Below, piece by piece: positions 6,249 through 11,626 of a stretch of 22,741 nucleotides of DNA. How positions within the stretch are numbered: position 1 is the stretch's first letter; every line of letters begins with the position of its first letter. The stretch is from a virus, in the IMG/VR virus record IMGVR_UViG_3300025117_000228, positions 1-22,741 of that record. One strand, given 5' to 3'. Both the position numbers and the translations under genes were made by a program. The notes beneath the pieces were generated by a model. The model had not been told where the DNA came from. It ran no database searches and saw only the letters and a program-made list of their open reading frames with translations.

Positions 6249-7220
6249 TTATGTTCTTTCCAAGAAGTTCATTAGCGCCGACCAAGTAGTTATAAACCCG
6301 GCCGCGCCAGTATGACCACCGCCATTGTATTTTTTAGCAATCTGACTTACATCTATTTTGTCTGAATAGAGGGAAACAGAAAACATCCCATTTTTCAAGC
6401 AGACATAAACAAGCATCAAGTCATGCTTAGCCGGATCGTATACACTCTGGAAAGCTCGGGAACCACGATCACAACTATTGATAGTTATTGCCCTGTATCG
6501 CTCGTCATCGTGATAGATAATCTTTTCCACAGCATAAGAATGCATATTTTGCGCGTTGAGGTTATCTCGGTATTGCTGTAATGTCTTTCCTAGTTTAATA
6601 TATTTTTTGTGATTATCAAATAATTCTTGCCAGATAGTATCGGCATCTTTATGTTTTGGATTAGCATTCATTCCGCTGATAAAAGCCATAGTTGGCATAA
6701 CTACTTCTTCCCAATCAAACATCCCCTTTTCTTGCCACGTATCAAACTGGCTAACCAAAGATACAACCTTCGGCTTTACCTTGTCACCATTGAAATACTC
6801 CCAAGTTAATTCACAAGCACCTTTACCAACTTGTAATATGCCATTCAAGACAGGTTCATCTTTCCCCATCTTGTTCTTGATGCTATCAACAAAGCAATTG
6901 AAATTACCATAGTCCTGCTCAAGTACAGTCTTATGATGATCTATCCAAATAAGATTTGCTTGTTGTAATCCAATCTCCCGAAACAAAGACTGCATAACAT
7001 CTGGTTTAAGGGAGAAATCCATCAAACAAACAACATCTTTACGGCCAATACGTTGTTTATTGCTGAGATGTTCATCTATTTCGGAAATGAACAAGGGGAA
7101 GTTATTTCCATGATCTATTGAATAGTATTTTATCTTGTCAGTCTTTTGCTTGAAATACTGACTGGCGATATATCCTGATAGATAGCCGTCAGGGTCGTTA
7201 TGGTAAATGAGATGAATCAT
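6249..7220 (-). CDS. DHH/DHHA1 family phosphoesterase
   Basis: A 323-residue protein with the full DHH signature: HNDPDG (H7, D9, D11), LMDFS (D68), IDHHK (D94-H95-H96), FDTW (D160) and, at the C-terminus, the DHHA1 substrate loop GGGHTGAAGF (G300-H303). These residues bind two metal ions and hydrolyse phosphodiester or phosphomonoester bonds; relatives degrade short RNAs, pAp, or cyclic dinucleotides. The exact substrate is not visible. The frame opens at 7262, but ATG 7220 is chosen because AAGGG lies about 7 nt upstream and it overlaps the preceding TGA as ATGA. Likely cytoplasmic. Confidence 0.85.
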   Translation of the reverse strand: MIHLIYHNDPDGYLSGYIASQYFKQKTDKIKYYSIDHGNNFPLFISEIDEHLSNKQRIGRKDVVCLMDFSLKPDVMQSLFREIGLQQANLIWIDHHKTVLEQDYGNFNCFVDSIKNKMGKDEPVLNGILQVGKGACELTWEYFNGDKVKPKVVSLVSQFDTWQEKGMFDWEEVVMPTMAFISGMNANPKHKDADTIWQELFDNHKKYIKLGKTLQQYRDNLNAQNMHSYAVEKIIYHDDERYRAITINSCDRGSRAFQSVYDPAKHDLMLVYVCLKNGMFSVSLYSDKIDVSQIAKKYNGGGHTGAAGFITTWSALMNFLERT

Positions 7221-7540
7221 GATTTTCCCTTGTGGTTTTGATATGCATTTTCGTATTGACACCGATCACAGCTGGATGCTCCATTGAGTGAACACTTTTC
7301 GCAATGCAATTCAAACATATACATCAGAAAAGCTTTGTATTTTTTGTAGGAAGTGTATTTTGAACAACAAACGTAGCAATAGTCGCTGTCTCTTTTGTTA
7401 CAATACCGACAGCATTTATTATAGAGCTCTTTCCGTTCCTTGTGTTGGTCTGCGGCGTATACCAACAACACAGGGGTCACCATCAAACCAAACACCACCA
7501 GTAACACAACAAATACACAAATAGCACCGATAAAGATCAT
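7217..7540 (-). CDS. Membrane-anchored Cys-rich protein
   Basis: A 107-residue protein with one strong hydrophobic N-terminal span (residues 3-29, MIFIGAICVFVVLLVVFG) followed by a Lys-rich segment and ten Cys in four clusters (C43/44/47, C55/58/59, C80/C83, C91/C94). The clusters resemble two zinc-binding modules. The start is decided by sequence: GGAGG at about 6 nt before ATG 7540 itself overlaps an earlier ATG at 7552, which is therefore rejected. By the positive-inside rule the basic, Cys-rich part is probably cytoplasmic. Function unknown. Confidence 0.65.
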   Translation of the reverse strand: MIFIGAICVFVVLLVVFGLMVTPVLLVYAADQHKERKELYNKCCRYCNKRDSDYCYVCCSKYTSYKKYKAFLMYMFELHCEKCSLNGASSCDRCQYENAYQNHKGKS

Positions 7541-7566
7541 TTTAACCTCCATACTATGTCTACTTC

Positions 7567-7965
7567 TTAAATAATTATGGTTCTGCTTAAATTTGGAACG
7601 AGAGTAGAAGGAAAGCCACCTACTCGGTAGTCTGGAATAAACTTTCTATTATGCATTTCGATTTCAGTGTGAAGTTGCATAAAACTAGGATTAAAATTCT
7701 CAGTATCAAGATTTTTTATATAGGCTTCTTCTATAGTCCACGGATAAATTCCAAACAGTCTATTTAAAAATTTCCGGAACATTGGTTGTTTTCTTTCATA
7801 TTTACTATAATCATGATTATTATGTACAAAGTAGTACTGAAAAAACCTATTCTCGTCAATGGCTTTTTGTAAATCGTTTTTAACATCTATTCGACAGGCA
7901 TTACACATTGCATATTTGTTTCTGTCGAAATAACCCATACATAAGCCATAATCAGGACAAGACAT
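7567..7965 (-). CDS. Hypothetical protein with N-terminal Cys motif
   Basis: A 132-residue protein. Cys at 3, 9, 21 and 24 (MSCPDYGLC...MCNACR) could form one metal site; the rest is rich in aromatic residues and Asn and not recognised. The start is very strong (AAGGAGA 7 nt before ATG 7965), and TAATG overlaps the preceding stop by one base, indicating coupled translation. Confidence 0.6.
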   Translation of the reverse strand: MSCPDYGLCMGYFDRNKYAMCNACRIDVKNDLQKAIDENRFFQYYFVHNNHDYSKYERKQPMFRKFLNRLFGIYPWTIEEAYIKNLDTENFNPSFMQLHTEIEMHNRKFIPDYRVGGFPSTLVPNLSRTIII

Positions 7966-8246
7966 TATGTTCTCCTTTTACTTATTTTAGATTCGATAAA
8001 AGTACTAGGTAGAAAGTCAAACCAAAAGCTGCCGCCATAACCAGTTTTACAATACTCTTTAAATTTTGTAAATTCAGGAGATGTTCGTTTTCCTTTCCCA
8101 TAGAAGTCTAAGCAGCCAAATTCAAACAAAGTTACGATTTCATGAGCAGTAAAGCAACCGTGATAGACATGCTTTCCAAAACGAGTTCTGCAAGCTAATG
8201 GTTTTGTTTTAAGAATAGCAGATTCTATCACGGTTGCCTTAGACAT
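7965..8246 (-). CDS. Hypothetical protein, 93 aa
   Basis: No family is recognised. A basic protein with a central HEIVTLFEFGCLDFYGKGKR segment and aromatic C-terminal part (GGSFWFDFLPSTF). No membrane span; three scattered Cys. The start overlaps the preceding TAA as TAATG, with GGAAG about 10 nt upstream. It is sandwiched with one-base overlaps between the DUF932-like gene and the Cys-motif gene. Confidence 0.55.
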   Translation of the reverse strand: MSKATVIESAILKTKPLACRTRFGKHVYHGCFTAHEIVTLFEFGCLDFYGKGKRTSPEFTKFKEYCKTGYGGSFWFDFLPSTFIESKISKRRT

Positions 8247-9340
8247 TATAGTAGACTTCCAGCTATTTCAGACAGTTCCAGACTTCTTCGCTTAGCTTCA
8301 GCATCTCCGCGATTCAAGAAATTACTCAAGGCGGAAATGGAGTTTGAAACACGCCAGATATTATTTCCTGCCGGAAGCATTTCAACATCTGGCTTATTAT
8401 AAATATTGGTAATTGCTTTCTCTTCTTTCTTTGTTATCTTATTAGCGGAACGAAGGGAAGCAAAGACCTTAGAAGCATCTACTTCCTTTTCCGCTGCATT
8501 CTTAATGGTTTCCATTGTACTGTCAATAGTCTTGTCTTGCAGTAGGTAATTGGTAGTATCCCGAACTACTTTGGAAATAAGGTTTGTTTCCGCCCTTAGT
8601 GTATCGACTGCATAGATAGCATCGGCTTCAATCCGGGAGCCAAGATGCTTCTTCCTGATCTCCTCACTACGAATTGCGCCATTCGCACACCACATACGAA
8701 GGATGAATGACCGCATAGCAAGAACACCATCTCCATAATCGCTATTGGTGAAGTTTATTCCATAACCGATTATTTCATTGGTAAAAGGTTCATATAAAGT
8801 CGGGAGAAGCATGGATACATCATACTTCGTTGTAAGGTCTCGGGACATGTAAGGAACCATCCCAAACTTACTCGCCTCTGTAAACAGAGATTCAAATATT
8901 GGTTGCGTGTCCATCCTCTTGTAGCGGTCAGAAACGAAACCAAGAACCTTGTCATTACTTACCCGAACCATGTTCCTCTCTTCTTCTTTCTTATTGTGAT
9001 ATAACTGGTTCAGGTTATGAGCAAGAAGATCATTCGCCCAAGGTTCTTTTACTTCCATCAGGTTGTTGATATAAGAAGTACCAATAGTTACTTCTCCCTT
9101 TGCTGCAATTTGCTGAACAGCGTGCTTATGAACCGGGTAAGTATCTTCCGCCATACTTACTGTCAAACCAGTTTCATCTACGCCAAACTGCAACTTACGA
9201 GAATTGACAATATAATCCTTATTGTCATCTGTCATAAGTTTTTCATAGAAGGTCTGGAACTGGTTTTTTCCGGTTTCAAAGAGGGTTTCTAGTTTATCAC
9301 GCATCTTCTGCGCTTGTTCGGAATTAGTCGCTGCATACAT
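8246..9340 (-). CDS. DUF932-like phage/plasmid protein
   Basis: A 364-residue protein resembling the DUF932 (phage/plasmid-like TIGR03299) group. Supporting features are VLGFVSDRYKRMDTQPIFE (residues 132-150), GYGINFTNSDYGDG (192-205) and the following RSFILRMWCANGA (210-222), which match the family's order of a 'vsdry' block, an 'N/Sd...G' block and the 'R..CxNG' block. The family is common on phages and plasmids, next to replication or recombination genes, but its biochemical role is unknown. Start ATG 9340 has AAAGGT 8 nt upstream. It is the largest gene of the leftward block. Confidence 0.6.
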   Translation of the reverse strand: MYAATNSEQAQKMRDKLETLFETGKNQFQTFYEKLMTDDNKDYIVNSRKLQFGVDETGLTVSMAEDTYPVHKHAVQQIAAKGEVTIGTSYINNLMEVKEPWANDLLAHNLNQLYHNKKEEERNMVRVSNDKVLGFVSDRYKRMDTQPIFESLFTEASKFGMVPYMSRDLTTKYDVSMLLPTLYEPFTNEIIGYGINFTNSDYGDGVLAMRSFILRMWCANGAIRSEEIRKKHLGSRIEADAIYAVDTLRAETNLISKVVRDTTNYLLQDKTIDSTMETIKNAAEKEVDASKVFASLRSANKITKKEEKAITNIYNKPDVEMLPAGNNIWRVSNSISALSNFLNRGDAEAKRRSLELSEIAGSLL

Positions 9341-9389
9341 TTTCAGTACCTTTCTTTATAAATATGTTTCTTCAATCACACCTTGCCAA

Positions 9390-9632
9390 TTAGAGAATAA
9401 TTGGCGAAAGTAACCAGGTTACTAGAGCAGCTAATAAAAAGTAATCTGCTAAATTTTTATAACACACAGCACCAATTAGAATGCATATAAAATACCCTAA
9501 ATCAACACAAGAATTTGTCAAATAAGAAATCCAAAATTCTAAAGTATATTCGAGACAGTACCCACCAAAAAGCCCACAGAGTAGTAATATAAGTATTAAT
9601 TCTTCACCAGATTTTTCTTTTTCTTCTGACAC
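9390..9632 (-). CDS. Small integral membrane protein
   Basis: An 80-residue protein starting with a GTG codon preceded by AGGAG about 7 nt upstream. After an acidic N-terminus (SEEKEKSGEE) it has three hydrophobic stretches (residues about 11-28, 45-58 and 62-80) that look like membrane spans, ending in LLSPIIL. No signal peptide cleavage site or enzyme motif is seen. It lies between the deaminase and DUF932-like genes. Function unknown; a holin role is possible by topology but nothing else supports it. Confidence 0.55.
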   Translation of the reverse strand: MSEEKEKSGEELILILLLCGLFGGYCLEYTLEFWISYLTNSCVDLGYFICILIGAVCYKNLADYFLLAALVTWLLSPIIL

Positions 9633-9641
9633 GACCTTCTC

Positions 9642-10055
9642 CTAAATCTTTAGTTTTTCTATTTTACCGCCCCAATTAGAAAACACTACGTATTTGATTC
9701 CAACTTCTCTAATCGCCGCCATACAAGAACTACATGGAAAAGCCATAGAAATTACATTATCAACTTTTCTTCTTCTTGTTACGTATAATGTTGCTTTTGA
9801 TAAATCCTTGCAATTGTGTAAAGCTTCTATTAAAGCATCTATTTCTGCATGAAGATACTGCTTCTTCGGGCCACCATACTTCTTTTGTGTCGGATGGGTT
9901 TTTTCCCGATTAGACCCGGTTCCCAGTACCCGCCCGCGACGCGCTATAATGCAGCCAATAAATTGATTGCAGTGACCCCCGAACTTTGTTAAGGTTGCGG
10001 CCAGGGCCATCAGGTCAACGTCTTTTTGGGAAATGGTCATTGGCTGGGCTTTCAT
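9642..10055 (-). CDS. dCMP/cytidine deaminase-like zinc enzyme
   Basis: A 137-residue protein with both zinc-binding motifs of the cytidine/deoxycytidylate deaminase superfamily: HAE (H69-A70-E71, within LHAEIDALIEAL) and PCSSC (P107, C108, C111). H69 and the two Cys bind zinc and E71 shuttles the proton during hydrolytic deamination. The GSNREKTHP stretch before the HAE helix also fits. Phage dCMP deaminases feed dUMP to thymidylate synthesis; cytidine itself is an alternative substrate. It is the first gene after the leftward promoter at 10073-10101. ATG 10055 has no clear ribosome-binding site; ATG 10040 or 10010 are alternatives. Confidence 0.8.
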   Translation of the reverse strand: MKAQPMTISQKDVDLMALAATLTKFGGHCNQFIGCIIARRGRVLGTGSNREKTHPTQKKYGGPKKQYLHAEIDALIEALHNCKDLSKATLYVTRRRKVDNVISMAFPCSSCMAAIREVGIKYVVFSNWGGKIEKLKI

Positions 10056-10072
10056 GCAGCATCAACAAAATG

Positions 10073-10101
10073 ACAGTATCAAAAATAAAAAGGCGCGTCA
10101 A
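10073..10101 (-). promoter_or_regulatory. Leftward promoter, copy 2
   Basis: On the minus strand seven T, then CTTGACG (-35 TTGACG at 10101-10096), a 17-nt spacer and TACTGT (10078-10073) within TTTTGATACTGTC. It nearly repeats the promoter at 2706-2734. Initiation near 10066 would leave only about 10 nt before ATG 10055. Confidence 0.6.
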
Positions 10102-10136
10102 GAAAAAAAGCAAAAATATTTTTCTTTTTTTTCTTG
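10099..10136. repeat. A/T-rich inverted repeat between divergent promoters
   Basis: CAAGAAAAAAAG (10099-10110) faces CTTTTTTTTCTTG (10124-10136), with AAAAATATTTTT (10112-10123) a perfect palindrome between. The outer ends coincide with the -35 boxes of the leftward (10101) and rightward (10134) promoters, so the A/T tract could act as a shared UP-like element or repressor site. Confidence 0.6.
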
Positions 10137-10162
10137 CGGAATATAAGTCCTTTATATATAGT
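10134..10162 (+). promoter_or_regulatory. Rightward early promoter
   Basis: TTGCGG (10134-10139) is followed by a 17-nt spacer and TATAGT (10157-10162); TATATA two bases earlier is an alternative -10. The -35 match is weak but the upstream T-rich tract could compensate. The first gene follows at 10205. Confidence 0.45.
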
Positions 10163-10204
10163 TGCCTTGGGAACGAGAATTAATTAACTGAAAGGACTGC
10201 TAGA

Positions 10205-10636
10205 ATGGAAACTTTACAAACTTGTGTCGCTTGCAATCAACCAATCACTTACATGGAGCCGATCCGACTCAAGAAGGGTGAAAAAGTCGGAAGGCTGGAA
10301 GATGGGGATATTGTTTGCCAGTACTGCTATAATGCAATCGCTTTTCTACGGGAAATAACCACTGATATTTATAATCGAGTAGTAGCCGGAGAAGACAAGG
10401 ATTTAATTGCATTAGACATTATGAAGAGATTCGGTAAACATAACTATTCCTTGGTATTCGATTGTCACGAAGGGTCTTTTAACGTAGAATCTTTTGATGT
10501 AAGCGGGAATAACCGAACATTCTTCGTTGAACAGAGTTTCCATAATGCGGTATTCAAGACAATTGAGCATACAATTATTGGAACAAGCAACAGGCTTATG
10601 AAGGTGATAGAAAAAGCGGAAGAAGCTAGAAAATAA
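10205..10636 (+). CDS. Hypothetical protein with N-terminal zinc finger
   Basis: A 143-residue protein. C7/C10 (TCVAC) and C38/C41 (VCQYC) form a likely four-Cys zinc site in the first 45 residues. The rest is mixed alpha/beta and ends in a charged helix (RLMKVIEKAEEARK). AAGGA stands about 9 nt before ATG 10205. It is the first gene after the divergent promoter region, where phages often place early regulators, but no DNA-binding fold is evident. Function unknown. Confidence 0.65.
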   Translation: METLQTCVACNQPITYMEPIRLKKGEKVGRLEDGDIVCQYCYNAIAFLREITTDIYNRVVAGEDKDLIALDIMKRFGKHNYSLVFDCHEGSFNVESFDVSGNNRTFFVEQSFHNAVFKTIEHTIIGTSNRLMKVIEKAEEARK

Positions 10637-10638
10637 CA

Positions 10639-10668
10639 TTGGAAACTTCTTTTCCTAATTGCTATAAT
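10639..10668 (+). promoter_or_regulatory. sigma70-like promoter
   Basis: TTGGAA (10639-10644), an 18-nt spacer and a perfect TATAAT (10663-10668). Transcription would begin near 10675, at or just before the first ATG of the next gene, implying either a leaderless message or use of a later start. Confidence 0.5.
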
Positions 10669-10674
10669 TAAACC

Positions 10675-10953
10675 ATGACAATTTGTATAATGGAGACGAA
10701 AATTAAAACAGAATGGATGGAGGAAAGGAAGGTGTTTCTAAAGACAGAACTAGACCACGGACACATCACAGCGGAAATAAAGCAGTACAAGGATGCTTAT
10801 CGCGGCGTAGTATCAGTGACGTATAAAAATAAAGATACTTCTTTAGAATTGTTTAAGGAGTACAATGAAGACTCTGAAGAAGCTTGTAAGTCGGCAATGG
10901 AGACGGATATTCTAATGGTGCTGGACATCATAGAATATCAAGGGAAAAAGTGA
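10675..10953 (+). CDS. Small hypothetical protein (start uncertain)
   Basis: The open frame encodes up to 92 residues rich in Lys and Glu, with a strand-forming centre (YRGVVSVTYKNKDTSLELF) and a C-terminal helix; no family is recognised. The start is uncertain. ATG 10675 has no ribosome-binding site and coincides with the predicted transcription start. GTG 10732 has GGAGG 8 nt upstream and would give a 73-residue product beginning with FLKTELDHG after the initiator. The end overlaps the next start (TGATG). Confidence 0.55.
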   Translation: MTICIMETKIKTEWMEERKVFLKTELDHGHITAEIKQYKDAYRGVVSVTYKNKDTSLELFKEYNEDSEEACKSAMETDILMVLDIIEYQGKK

Positions 10954-11135
10954 TGGATCATGAACTGTTCGAGTTAGTAGAAATGTCTGGCAGAGCAGAA
11001 GAACTACTAGAAGAAGACTCTTCTTTGGCAAATGCTATTCTAGCAGTACTAGAAAGACTAGACGAAGATTTGATGTACAATGTAACTATCTTCGCAAACA
11101 AGAATGGGAATGTAATAATTTCGATAAAGATTTGA
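10953..11135 (+). CDS. Small acidic hypothetical protein, 60 aa
   Basis: MDHELFELVE... is a Glu/Leu-rich helical segment (residues 1-38, including EELLEEDSSL) followed by a short beta hairpin (VTIFANKNGNVIISIKI). The ATG at 10953 shares bases with the preceding TGA and has AAGGG 8 nt upstream, so it is preferred over the GTG one codon earlier. Its acidity is compatible with a DNA mimic or small regulator, but that is a guess. It is followed by a TTGA overlap with the next gene. Confidence 0.5.
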   Translation: MDHELFELVEMSGRAEELLEEDSSLANAILAVLERLDEDLMYNVTIFANKNGNVIISIKI

Positions 11136-11542
11136 ACTACAATATCGACAAGTTTACTTTCACTGATTATATCGACTATAAACGACAATTCGAGTCGATA
11201 ACCTTTAATCAGGCGAGACCTTCTTTCCTGGCATGGCTTGCTCGATATACTGTAAAAGACAACAAGGGGAGGTACATAACAAATAATTCAGAAGAGACGA
11301 TCCCACTCTTAATCTCCCATCTAAATAATCTGGCGCAAAATAGTTGTCTTGTTTGTGGTCATCAATGTAAAAATATAGTCTGTGAATCGTGTAAAAGGGA
11401 AGGGTGGAAAACACAACATGATATGGACAGTATATTTTCATTTATGAAAATATCAGAACTTGTCGGAACTGGCGTATGGGCGCGAAACAAAGAAAGGATT
11501 ATTTATTACAAGAATGGAATGCTAAACAAAACAAATATTTGA
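11132..11542 (+). CDS. Hypothetical zinc-ribbon protein, 136 aa
   Basis: A protein with an all-helical N-terminal half and a compact Cys cluster at residues 72-87 (CLVCGHQCKNIVCESCKREGW; C72, C75, C84, C87 as the likely ligands). The only start consistent with the open frame near the preceding gene is TTG 11132, which overlaps that gene's stop as TTGA; a weak AAAGA lies upstream. It is the last gene before the terminator at 11572 and lies just upstream of the large terminase. A small-terminase role was considered because of position, but no DNA-binding domain supports it. Confidence 0.5.
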   Translation: MNYNIDKFTFTDYIDYKRQFESITFNQARPSFLAWLARYTVKDNKGRYITNNSEETIPLLISHLNNLAQNSCLVCGHQCKNIVCESCKREGWKTQHDMDSIFSFMKISELVGTGVWARNKERIIYYKNGMLNKTNI

Positions 11543-11568
11543 CATAATAATATTAAGTCTTGTATAAT
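11539..11568 (+). promoter_or_regulatory. Consensus sigma70 promoter for the late unit
   Basis: TTGACA (11539-11544), an 18-nt spacer and TATAAT (11563-11568): both boxes match the consensus exactly. Initiation is expected near 11575, inside the left arm of the terminator that follows. Confidence 0.8.
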
Positions 11569-11571
11569 TAA

Positions 11572-11598
11572 CCCAAGGATCATTCCTTGGGTTTTTTT
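11572..11598 (+). terminator. Intrinsic terminator
   Basis: CCCAAGGA (11572-11579), loop TCAT, TCCTTGGG (11584-11591), then seven T (11592-11598). The perfect 8-bp stem and U-tract should stop transcripts coming from the four-gene unit at 10205-11542. Confidence 0.85.
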
Positions 11599-11626
11599 GT
11601 GTCGAATTTCCAAAACGAGTAGGTTT

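Noticed and set aside
9390-9632. Holin
   Set aside because: Small size and three spans fit, but no lysis genes are near and it lies in the leftward block.
11132-11542. Small terminase subunit, by position before terL
   Set aside because: Zinc ribbon rather than a helix-turn-helix, and separated from terL by a strong terminator.
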